Of a stretch of DNA of 10,256 bases, positions 1-6,092 are shown one piece after another. The first letter of the stretch is position 1. Every line of letters begins with the position of its first letter. Source of the stretch: Vulcanimicrobiota bacterium (lineage in GTDB: Bacteria; Vulcanimicrobiota; Vulcanimicrobiia; Vulcanimicrobiales; Vulcanimicrobiaceae); the NCBI GenBank assembly GCA_014304965.1, contig JACRTZ010000027.1, forward strand, positions 1 through 10,256, in the 5' to 3' direction. Both the position numbers and the translations under genes were made by a program. The notes under the pieces are model-generated. The model worked only from the letters and a program-made list of their open reading frames with translations, did no database searches and had not been told where the DNA came from.

Positions 1-1
1 T

Positions 2-262
2 TCGCTTCATGAGGCCCTCGAGCGCACGGGCAGATTTCAGCCGACATTTATCGGCTTCGTGCGCATCGGCGAGCGGTCAGGAAAAGTTCCCGAGATGTTG
101 CGCAAGCTGTCCGAGTATTACGCGGACGAGCTCGACGCGCTCCTCGAAACCGTACCGGCCACAATTCAAACGGTCGTAACATTCGCACTTGGGGCACTAG
201 TGGGAGTGCTGGTCTATGCCGTCTACGTTCCGTTGACGGCTCTCTCCAGCTCCGTTCGCTAA
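2..262 (+). CDS. pilC: Type IV pilus inner-membrane platform protein PilC/GspF, C-terminal fragment
   Basis: The reading frame is open from base 2 and enters from outside the window, so only the last 86 residues are visible. They match the end of the second GspF/PilC domain: the GERSGKVPEML motif followed by a helix rich in Leu, Glu and Tyr (SEYYADELDALLE), then a hydrophobic segment near the C-terminus (roughly the last 30 residues, TFALGALVGVLVYAVYVPL) that is the usual final membrane helix of the family. In known systems PilC is the polytopic inner-membrane platform on which the PilB and PilT ATPases act to add or remove pilin subunits. An internal ATG at 59 lies inside the conserved motif region, so it is not the real start. 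The stop lies 12 bases before the pilin gene. The general GspF family also serves type II secretion, but the downstream PilM-PilQ order argues for a pilus. Confidence 0.9.
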   Translation, partial: SLHEALERTGRFQPTFIGFVRIGERSGKVPEMLRKLSEYYADELDALLETVPATIQTVVTFALGALVGVLVYAVYVPLTALSSSVR

Positions 263-268
263 AAGGAG
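262..268 (+). promoter_or_regulatory. Strong ribosome binding site of the pilin gene
   Basis: AAAGGAG lies 6 bases before the ATG at 275 and overlaps the last base of the PilC stop codon. Many downstream genes of the operon begin at overlaps without a Shine-Dalgarno sequence. A strong site here fits a structural subunit needed in more copies than the assembly proteins. It also fixes the pilin start at 275. Confidence 0.7.
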
Positions 269-274
269 ACCGAC

Positions 275-781
275 ATGCCCGATGTAGTCAGACGGCCGAC
301 GTCGCAAGACGGTTTTACGCTCGTCGAATTGATGGTGGTTGTCGCAATTATCGCGCTGATCGCCGGAATCATCATTCCGAACTACGTCCACGCCCGGCGG
401 CAAGCGTCGGTGACCGACACCCAAGCTAACCTGAAGCAAATCGCCACGGCGCTCGAACTGTATTTTGCGGACCATCACGATTATCCCAACCAAAGCTCGG
501 TCAGCGTCACGCCCACGCTTTTCGGCGGCGGAAATAACCCGTATTTCAATTCGACGCCGACGAACGACGTAAACCGAGCGTCCTATCAATACACCTATTC
601 GGGAACCAACGGCATCGCAGCCTATTACGACATTCTCGATCCGGCGACGTACGACAGCACGACTCTGGGGAATATTTCATTAGGGCCATATGCTTCCAGC
701 TCGCAGCGTTTCTGCGGTGAAAGCGGCACATGTGCGCACATCCATTACGATCCTCGCTTCGGCATCTACGCGACGCAATGA
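275..781 (+). CDS. Type IV pilin / GspG-like pseudopilin precursor
   Basis: This 168-residue protein has a class III signal: a 13-residue basic leader ending in Gly13, then FTLVELMVVVAIIALIAG. Prepilin peptidase should cut after Gly13 and expose Phe14, and Glu18 is the conserved +5 glutamate. Residues 14 to about 36 form the hydrophobic helix that embeds in the membrane and packs in the fibre core. An amphipathic helix follows (ANLKQIATALELYFAD), then a YPN element recalling GspG/PilA proteins. Two cysteines near the end (Cys147 and Cys153) could close a D-loop-like disulfide. The start is set by a strong Shine-Dalgarno site. The stop overlaps the peptidase start as ATGA. It is the only pilin in the window. 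It could be the major pilin or a minor one, and the sequence alone does not decide, so I give no symbol. Confidence 0.9.
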   Translation: MPDVVRRPTSQDGFTLVELMVVVAIIALIAGIIIPNYVHARRQASVTDTQANLKQIATALELYFADHHDYPNQSSVSVTPTLFGGGNNPYFNSTPTNDVNRASYQYTYSGTNGIAAYYDILDPATYDSTTLGNISLGPYASSSQRFCGESGTCAHIHYDPRFGIYATQ

Positions 782-1290
782 ACGCCCGAGGCACCGCTGC
801 GATCGTCGCCATGCTCGCCGCAGCAGGTACGTTTGCCTTGCTACGGCGCTTGGGGACGCCGCTCGATCAGTGCGTAACGGTTTCGGCGCTCGCTTCGGCC
901 GCCACGGTCGACGCTAGGCGCGGCATTTTGCCGGACGCCCTCACGCTCGGTGCAGCGTGCTGCGTCTTCGCGATCGCCGGCGTTCGCCACGCGCTCGCGG
1001 ACTCGGTCGTTGCCGCAGTCATCGTTGCCCTGCCATTTGCATTCGCTGCAGCAGCCTCACGCAGCACGGCGATCGGTTGGGGCGACGTCAAGGCCATGTT
1101 GTCGGTAGGAGCCGCCTTTGGCGTGCTACCATCTTGCCGATTATTGCTCGTTGCGTCGACCAGCGGACTCCTCTTTGCGCTCGCACGTAGGCTCGGCCGT
1201 CGGAGTCGTCTTGCATTCGGCCCACACCTTGCCGTGGGCGCGGCGTGCACCTCGATTTTTACAACGCTCGGCGCGGGCGTGACGCCGTAA
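778..1290 (+). CDS. Prepilin peptidase (A24 family), peptidase domain only
   Basis: This predicted 170-residue polytopic membrane protein consists largely of hydrophobic helices. It carries the two aspartates of the A24 aspartic peptidases: Asp45 in TVDARRGILPD, and Asp103 in GWGDVKAM, which corresponds to the family GxGDxK motif. A late FGPHLAVG segment (around 147-154) matches the FGP motif near the end of PilD-type enzymes. It should cleave the leader of the neighbouring pilin after Gly13. Unlike PilD of proteobacteria (about 290 residues), it has no N-terminal N-methyltransferase domain with its cysteine motif, so it resembles the short TadV/CpaA-like form. The start at 778 is chosen because it forms an ATGA overlap with the pilin stop. 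A frame extension to ATG 730 would run deep into the pilin gene. The stop shares one base with the next start (TAATG). Confidence 0.85.
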   Translation: MNARGTAAIVAMLAAAGTFALLRRLGTPLDQCVTVSALASAATVDARRGILPDALTLGAACCVFAIAGVRHALADSVVAAVIVALPFAFAAAASRSTAIGWGDVKAMLSVGAAFGVLPSCRLLLVASTSGLLFALARRLGRRSRLAFGPHLAVGAACTSIFTTLGAGVTP

Positions 1291-2120
1291 TGAGTCGCGG
1301 TTTCGGCCGAACGCTGCCGCTCGGGGTTGACATCGCTGCCGACCGGGTGTGCATCGTAGCCGCGCTCCGCGACCGAAATGGCATATCTGTTCTCGAGGCG
1401 GTCGAAGAGCGAGCTGAGCCCGGAGAAGGCGGAGGGTCGGACGCACCGCTTTCTTCGGCGATTGCACGTGCGCTCGGGCGGATGCGGACGCGCGAACGCC
1501 GTTGCGTGATCGCGCCGCCCTCAACTGACGTTGTCGTCCGAGCGTTCGAGCCGCCACCGAACATGCGGGCGCGCGAGTCGCTGCGAGCCGCGTCCTTCGA
1601 GGCTGAAACATGGGCCACGTGGGATCAAGACGATCGCACCACGTCCATTCAAACGCCGCGTATTTCGGGCGAAGCGTTGCTCGTGGGCATCGCGCGCGCG
1701 ACGAGCGTCGAACGACTGGTAACGGTAGCACGTTGCGCTCGGCTGCGCCCGATCGCCGTGGATGCCCCGCTATGCGCCTGGCAGCGAATTGCCCCCACCG
1801 CGGACGCGGTGCTCGACCTCTGGCGAGAGCGCGCCGTTCTCGTCGTTTTCGGGGAACCGGTCGGCCGCGTCGAGTGCTTCGCGGCCCGTTTGAGCAACGA
1901 TCGTCTCGTCGCCCAGTCAAACGGCATTCTAGCGAGCGCTCGCGGTGACGGCCTGCGCGATACGCGTCGCATCGAGATCTATGGGCCGGCCGAGCGCGCC
2001 GCCGACATCGCCAGCATGTTTGAACGTGAAGGCTATCTCGCGGAAACGCTGCGAATCGGTTCGGTCGAGAATCCGATTTGGGCCTTCGCCTTTGCGCTCG
2101 CGTCTTGGTCCCTGAAGTAG
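1290..2120 (+). CDS. pilM: PilM-like actin-fold pilus assembly protein
   Basis: This 276-residue soluble protein is identified by its position before PilN and PilO and by remnants of the PilM actin-like fold. These are an N-terminal LGVDIAADRVCIVAAL strand pair (residues 10-26), a second aspartate in AVLDLWRERAVLVVF (about 173-187), an IEIYGPAE segment (228-235) where the adenosine loop should be, and a C-terminal NPIWAFAFALASWSL stretch recalling the family's conserved ending. In characterised systems PilM is a cytoplasmic protein that binds the N-terminal tail of PilN and links the motor to the inner-membrane complex. It is shorter than the usual 350 or so residues, and the phosphate-binding loops lack the normal glycines. 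The start at 1290 gives a TAATG overlap. An upstream in-frame ATG at 1245 would overlap the peptidase by 46 bases and adds nothing PilM-like. Confidence 0.75.
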   Translation: MSRGFGRTLPLGVDIAADRVCIVAALRDRNGISVLEAVEERAEPGEGGGSDAPLSSAIARALGRMRTRERRCVIAPPSTDVVVRAFEPPPNMRARESLRAASFEAETWATWDQDDRTTSIQTPRISGEALLVGIARATSVERLVTVARCARLRPIAVDAPLCAWQRIAPTADAVLDLWRERAVLVVFGEPVGRVECFAARLSNDRLVAQSNGILASARGDGLRDTRRIEIYGPAERAADIASMFEREGYLAETLRIGSVENPIWAFAFALASWSLK

Positions 2121-2127
2121 GGCGCTC

Positions 2128-2688
2128 GTGCTTCGGTTGAATTTTCTCAAGGCGCCGGAGTCCGAGTTCTGCTTCGCGGGCGCGCGTGTCGGAGGATCGC
2201 TCGTGCGCGACATCACCGCGTGCGCGCTAATTGCAGCAGTATGTTCCGCCGGCGTCGTTCGCTTCGAAACAGTTCGCCTCGACGCATTGTTGCAAAAGGA
2301 ACGGTCCGTCTCGGCAACCCTCGCTGCGAACAAACAACGCGAGGAAGCCTTACGCGCCTTAGAGTCGAGCATCGCCGCGTTCAAGGATGTGCAACGGCAG
2401 CGTGAGGCGGCCGCTCATTCAGGCAACGATGTCGTGCTGGCCATCGCGCAGCTTGGGAACGTGTTGCCGGCGTCCGTTGCGCTCGAAAACGTCCTTCGTC
2501 AGGGCGAAGGCTTCACTGTAGCGGGCGATGCGACGACGACCCGGTCTCTCAGCGACATGCTGAGCGCGCTTCAATCGGGGCTCCCGCAGTTTCAGGCGAC
2601 CCTCATTTCGACAACCGCTTCGGCGAATTCGTCTGTCTCGCATTTTAGCTTGCGGCTCGCGGGCCGCTCCCTCCCCGCGACTCGATGA
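2128..2688 (+). CDS. pilN: PilN-like inner-membrane pilus assembly protein
   Basis: This 186-residue protein has the classic PilN layout: a short cytoplasmic tail (LRLNFLKAPES, in the place of the INLLP-type tail that binds PilM), one membrane helix at about 28-45, a charged coiled coil at about 48-96, and a periplasmic alpha/beta domain at about 100-180. The last of these contains LPASVALENVLRQGEGFTVAGD, the pattern typical of Fimbrial assembly/PilN proteins. PilN pairs with PilO in the periplasm and with PilM in the cytoplasm. The start is a GTG 7 bases after the PilM stop, without a convincing Shine-Dalgarno site. TTG at 2137 is possible but would shorten the PilM-binding tail. The stop overlaps the PilO start as ATGA. 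Identification rests on topology, position and a moderate motif match. Confidence 0.8.
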   Translation: MLRLNFLKAPESEFCFAGARVGGSLVRDITACALIAAVCSAGVVRFETVRLDALLQKERSVSATLAANKQREEALRALESSIAAFKDVQRQREAAAHSGNDVVLAIAQLGNVLPASVALENVLRQGEGFTVAGDATTTRSLSDMLSALQSGLPQFQATLISTTASANSSVSHFSLRLAGRSLPATR

Positions 2689-3203
2689 ATTGCGCCGCAA
2701 GGCGTTTCGGCGCAACTCTAGCCGGTGCCGTTCCGCTTCTTGTGCTCGCCCACTTCGAACGTGAGATCACCACGCGGAGCTCGGCGCTCGATGCGGCCCT
2801 TCGCAATTCCATCGAGCAGAAGCGTCTCTTGATGCGTTCGGGGTCGCTCGCCTCGGAAGAGCAACTTATGCAACGGGCCGGCGCACCTACAGCGACAGGA
2901 CAGGTTGGTCTTCTTGCGCTCCTTGACAGTCTTTCTCGCCAACGGCACTTGACCGTCCGTTCCTTGGCGTTCGATCCGCCGGCGCCGACCGGATCGACCG
3001 GAAAATCCGTTCCAACTCAACCGAGAGTTTCCACGGTTCATTTGGAGATCGAAGGCGCCTATCGCGACGTCCTGGCGGCCGTCGATCAAATACCACGCGA
3101 ACTCCCGGTGGTGCGTTTGGATGCGTTGTCGTTGAGGCGGGCGCCGAGCGGCATCATTGCATCTTGCACGCTTCTGGCCGAGGCGAATCTTGGAGGACGA
3201 TGA
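2685..3203 (+). CDS. pilO: PilO-like inner-membrane pilus assembly protein
   Basis: This 172-residue protein has one N-terminal membrane helix (about 7-22), a coiled coil rich in Leu, Glu, Gln and Arg (about 24-62) and a periplasmic ferredoxin-like domain. The last part carries the PilO-type pattern VHLEIEGAYRDVLAAVDQI followed by LPVVRLDALSL, which matches the family's 'eGsYrdv..fl..l...p..v.l' theme. PilO normally forms a heterodimer with PilN and contacts PilP, setting the spacing between inner membrane and secretin. The start overlaps the PilN stop as ATGA, with no Shine-Dalgarno site, so translation probably depends on the upstream gene. A GspM relative of type II secretion would look similar, but the PilM-PilQ context favours PilO. 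Confidence 0.8.
   Translation: MNCAARRFGATLAGAVPLLVLAHFEREITTRSSALDAALRNSIEQKRLLMRSGSLASEEQLMQRAGAPTATGQVGLLALLDSLSRQRHLTVRSLAFDPPAPTGSTGKSVPTQPRVSTVHLEIEGAYRDVLAAVDQIPRELPVVRLDALSLRRAPSGIIASCTLLAEANLGGR
3192..3196 (+). promoter_or_regulatory. Ribosome binding site of the PilP-like gene
   Basis: GGAGG sits 8 bases before the ATG at 3205. It decides that start over an in-frame TTG at 3157, which lies inside PilO and has no such site. Confidence 0.6.
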
Positions 3204-3204
3204 C

Positions 3205-3705
3205 ATGCCCGGATTTTCACGTACGCAGCGTGCGACGATGCTGCTTGCAGCAGCGATCTGCTGGCGCCTCGCGTACGCCGACGGTGGGCCGACAGACGCT
3301 CGCGGAATGAGCGCCAAACCATCCGGGCGCTCCGCAGCGCCGCGCCCATTCACTTCGATCGCGCAAACCATTCGGCGCGACCCATTTCGCCCGCTCGACG
3401 TTTCACATTCGACGGCCGGAGCTGCAACGCCGGACGGTGCATCCGAGGCGTTCGAGGCAGTACCTGACATCCTTGGCGACACGGCAACGCAGCCGGCGAT
3501 GCTGGCGCTCCCGACCTTGCGCGGGATCGTCGTCGGCAAGAACTCCGTCGCGTACGTGTCGGAAGGAAGCGTCCTGCGCACCGTCACGACCGGCGACCAA
3601 ATCGGTGAAACGAGTGTCGCGCATATCTTCGGCGACCACATCGAACTGCTGAACGGAAGCCGGCTTGATTTCGGCCCTAGCCTTCAGCATGGAGAACGGC
3701 GATGA
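3205..3705 (+). CDS. pilP: PilP-like periplasmic pilus assembly protein
   Basis: This 166-residue exported protein has an N-terminal hydrophobic segment (about 11-24) with a signal peptidase I type site near AYA-D25/26. A low-complexity linker follows, then an RRDPFRPL motif (57-64) of the kind found in PilP/GspC proteins before the folded domain. The C-terminal beta domain at about 103-158 runs LRGIVVGKNSVAYVSEGS, then VTTGDQIGE and DHIELLNGSRLDFG, the usual order of the PilP homology region. PilP bridges the PilN/PilO dimer to the secretin. Cys19 lies in the signal region but is not preceded by a good lipobox, so, unlike the Pseudomonas protein, this one is probably not a lipoprotein. The ATG at 3205 is two bases after the PilO stop and is supported by GGAGG. 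The stop overlaps the secretin start as ATGA. Confidence 0.82.
   Translation: MPGFSRTQRATMLLAAAICWRLAYADGGPTDARGMSAKPSGRSAAPRPFTSIAQTIRRDPFRPLDVSHSTAGAATPDGASEAFEAVPDILGDTATQPAMLALPTLRGIVVGKNSVAYVSEGSVLRTVTTGDQIGETSVAHIFGDHIELLNGSRLDFGPSLQHGERR
3691..3694 (+). promoter_or_regulatory. Ribosome binding site of the secretin gene
   Basis: GGAG lies 7 bases before the ATG at 3702, inside the end of the PilP-like gene. It supports 3702 as the secretin start, which is also an ATGA overlap. Confidence 0.5.
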
Positions 3706-5069
3706 GGGGGCGTTCGACGATCGCTCAGTTGGCTTTGCTGGCCGCGCTTCTTCCTGCCGATGCCGGCGCTGCGACGCTGATCTCGGTCGATCTTCGCGAC
3801 GTCGACGTTTACGATGCGGCGCGCCTGCTGGCGACACAAGCAGCGGTGAACATCGTTGTTGACGGCTCCGTACTCCACCGTCCCGTCACACTGCGCCTCC
3901 AACGAGTGAGCTTCGACGTCGCACTTGCAACATTCACTCAGGCAAATTCGCTGGCCACGATGCGTATTGGCGACATCATCTATCTCGGTACGCCGGATGC
4001 AATGAACCGGCGCTACGCCAATGGGAACAACGCTGCAAGGACGAGGGTCTTTGCTCTTGCGCATGCCCCGGCCGACGGAGTCGCCCGCCAAATGATCGAT
4101 TCGCTTCCGGCCGGCACGCTCGTCGCCGGCGACAAGCGAGCCGGGACGGTCGTGGTCACCGGCTCCCCCGCGGAACTTGCCCGAGCGTCGGAACTCGTCG
4201 CTGCCTTCGACCGCTCAGCCGAGGTTGCCAGCGCGACCTTCCCGATGCACTTCATCAAGTCGGCGGAGGCGGTCAAGGCACTCTCGACCACGCTCGCGCC
4301 GGCTTTGCCGTCCACCCTTTATGCCTCCGAGCAACAGAACGCAGTCATAGCTTCGGGACCGCCGGCTTTCATCGAACGCGCTCGCGCGCTCGTTGAGCAA
4401 ATCGATCGCCCGGGGCGGCAGGTTCGCTACGACGTGCGCGTCGCTGACCTCTCGCCGAGCGAGTCGAGCAACGTCGGCGTTGTCTTCGGGGGCGTCAGCC
4501 TCAGCGGGCAAGCGACGCCCGGGCAAGTCGCAACCGCGTTCGTTCGAAACTCTCTTTCGCTCAATGCCACGATCAACGCCCTCGTTACCAAGGGCGAAGC
4601 GTCGATCCTAGCCCAGCCTTCGCTGAGCACGCTCAATAACGTTCAGGCATCCCTTCTTGTGGGCCAGCAGTTTCCAGTCGTCTATTTCGATGCTCGAACC
4701 GGCACACAACAGGTGCAGTTCGTCAACGTTGGGGTCAATCTGACAGTTTCGCCCTCCATCGGCGACGACGGCGCGATTACGACGGAGTTGCAAACGGACT
4801 ACAGCACCATCGTGAACTTCGTCAACAACTTCCCCATTATCGGAACGCGCAAGGCGCAGTCTACCTTGCGAGTGATGGACGGAGAGACGATAGTCATCGC
4901 TGGGCTATTTCAAGAACTCGACGCCGCCACGATCAGCAAAGTCCCGATTCTGGGCGACCTCCCTCTTTTCGGTGAGCTGTTCAAGAATAGAACGCGCTCG
5001 CACGTCAGAGACGAAATCGTTTTTATGGTAACGCCGCACTTGGTCGCAGAAAAGAAGGAGGCGCGATGA
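3702..5069 (+). CDS. pilQ: Type IV pilus secretin PilQ
   Basis: This outer-membrane pore protein has 455 residues. Visible in order: a signal peptide (about 1-23, cleavage near AGA-A), a secretin-and-TonB N-terminal (STN) type domain with VDLRDVDVYDAARLLATQA (about 25-100), two NolW/N-type repeats (about 112-173 and 178-241, each ending in an ELxxAFDR or LVEQIDRPG turn), and the secretin channel domain (about 242-450). The last contains the signature VPILGDLPLFGELFKNR at 414-430, followed by a strand ending DEIVFMVTPHLV. It forms the ring through which the pilus leaves the cell. It is compact compared with proteobacterial PilQ (about 700 residues) because it has no peptidoglycan-binding AMIN domains. 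It has no lipobox. Both ends overlap neighbouring genes as ATGA. A GspD assignment is less likely given the linked PilM-PilP. Confidence 0.93.
   Translation: MRGRSTIAQLALLAALLPADAGAATLISVDLRDVDVYDAARLLATQAAVNIVVDGSVLHRPVTLRLQRVSFDVALATFTQANSLATMRIGDIIYLGTPDAMNRRYANGNNAARTRVFALAHAPADGVARQMIDSLPAGTLVAGDKRAGTVVVTGSPAELARASELVAAFDRSAEVASATFPMHFIKSAEAVKALSTTLAPALPSTLYASEQQNAVIASGPPAFIERARALVEQIDRPGRQVRYDVRVADLSPSESSNVGVVFGGVSLSGQATPGQVATAFVRNSLSLNATINALVTKGEASILAQPSLSTLNNVQASLLVGQQFPVVYFDARTGTQQVQFVNVGVNLTVSPSIGDDGAITTELQTDYSTIVNFVNNFPIIGTRKAQSTLRVMDGETIVIAGLFQELDAATISKVPILGDLPLFGELFKNRTRSHVRDEIVFMVTPHLVAEKKEAR
5055..5061 (+). promoter_or_regulatory. Strong ribosome binding site of the gene at 5066
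   Basis: AAGGAGG is followed by 4 bases and then ATG at 5066. It lies inside the last codons of the secretin. It supports the ATGA start and shows that the unknown gene is translated in its own right, not only by read-through coupling. Confidence 0.6.
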
Positions 5070-6088
5070 TTCCCGAATTGACAATCGTCCGAACGCTCGG
5101 CGCGGCCATTCCCTTTGAGGATGGGGAATTGCTTTCCGTCGCATTTGTTCAATCCGATTGCGGGCGTCTACTCGCTCACGGCGCGCGCGCATCGCTACCC
5201 GCAGACACCTCGCAATACGCGATCCCGCAAGCCGTCGCGGTTTCGGTACTCATGGCAGCGGGGCCGTACGCGGCGAACGACACATTGATCCTTTCCTTTG
5301 TAGACCCTACGCTCGCCAGAATCACAAGCATTGCGGGCTCGGCGCGAACTTCCGAGAGCGCCGACGACGCGACCGTAAGCGAGCGGGCCGCTACGAACTC
5401 CTCAAAGCTCCCAATCGAGCGAGGCATCGCCGTTCAAACGCAGTGGTCGCGCGATCGCGCCGAGCGGTTCGCCGCCCTCGTTGAACGGCTGCTCGCAGCC
5501 GATCGGCTCGGCAAGCATAGGCACGCACTGGCCGCGCGTCTTCTCTTGCCGGACGACCTGATCGCCGGCGAGGATGCCGCAGCCGGTGGCGCACGCGCCC
5601 ACCTCACGGACATAAAGGCGGCGGCGGTAGTCGCCTTGGGGGAGCCGCTCCTTGCCTCGCTGATGCCGGACTTTACGCCCAGCGCCGCGTGGCTGGCAAC
5701 GATTGAGACGCCGTCTCTCGCATCGGCGCTGACGGCTTTCGAAGCGACGCTACCGGCATTGGTTGCGGCAATTGACGTGCGTCCTGCCTCCGATACGGTC
5801 GCCGTTTCGTCCGTGCTGGCGAGGAGTGACTTCGAGGCGATTCCCGCGGCCAACATAGACGCTCGACTCGCACTCCTGCTTCCCTGGCGCACGGCGCACG
5901 CCCACCTGAGTGAACGGCTCGGCGCGTATCGCCGAACGCTGGTCGAAAACTTCGCCCATGTCGCTCGACACCCGGCGGCATCGCGATTGAAACAACGATC
6001 ACAAACGCACGATCCGCTGGACGAACAACTATGGAGTCTCGTCGGCGCACTCCAAGAGGCATTCGGCGACCAGAACGCCGCCGCTTGA
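5066..6088 (+). CDS. Uncharacterised protein in the T4P operon, between secretin and PilT
   Basis: I do not recognise this 340-residue protein. It has no signal peptide and no clear membrane helix, so it is probably cytoplasmic. The N-terminal third (about 1-90) alternates short hydrophobic strands (LLSVAFVQ, DTLILSFVDPTLARITSI). A Ser/Ala/Glu-rich, probably flexible stretch follows (about 91-113). From about 125 on it is alanine- and leucine-rich and predicted mostly helical (ERFAALVERLLAADRL, ALTAFEATLPALVAAI), ending in a charged helix. There is one cysteine (Cys32). Coupling is tight: an ATGA overlap with the secretin, a strong Shine-Dalgarno site and only 4 bases before the next gene, so it very likely serves the pilus. 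It might be a cytoplasmic partner or regulator of the motor. That role is an inference from position alone. Confidence 0.8.
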   Translation: MIPELTIVRTLGAAIPFEDGELLSVAFVQSDCGRLLAHGARASLPADTSQYAIPQAVAVSVLMAAGPYAANDTLILSFVDPTLARITSIAGSARTSESADDATVSERAATNSSKLPIERGIAVQTQWSRDRAERFAALVERLLAADRLGKHRHALAARLLLPDDLIAGEDAAAGGARAHLTDIKAAAVVALGEPLLASLMPDFTPSAAWLATIETPSLASALTAFEATLPALVAAIDVRPASDTVAVSSVLARSDFEAIPAANIDARLALLLPWRTAHAHLSERLGAYRRTLVENFAHVARHPAASRLKQRSQTHDPLDEQLWSLVGALQEAFGDQNAAA

Positions 6089-6092
6089 CGCG

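Noticed and set aside
730..777. Longer N-terminus for the prepilin peptidase from ATG 730
   Set aside because: It would overlap the pilin gene by 52 bases, and the added 16 residues have no membrane or family character. The ATGA start at 778 fits the pattern of the operon.
1141..1920. Open frame of 259 codons on the minus strand opposite the peptidase and PilM-like genes
   Set aside because: The translation is dominated by Arg, Ala and Pro, typical of a GC-rich shadow frame, and has no start signal or conserved pattern.
2718..3641. Long open frame of 307 codons on the minus strand opposite the PilO- and PilP-like genes
   Set aside because: It is rich in Arg, Pro, Ser and Cys without any recognisable motif, and it lies opposite two genes that show clear family features. 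High GC content commonly keeps such antisense frames open.
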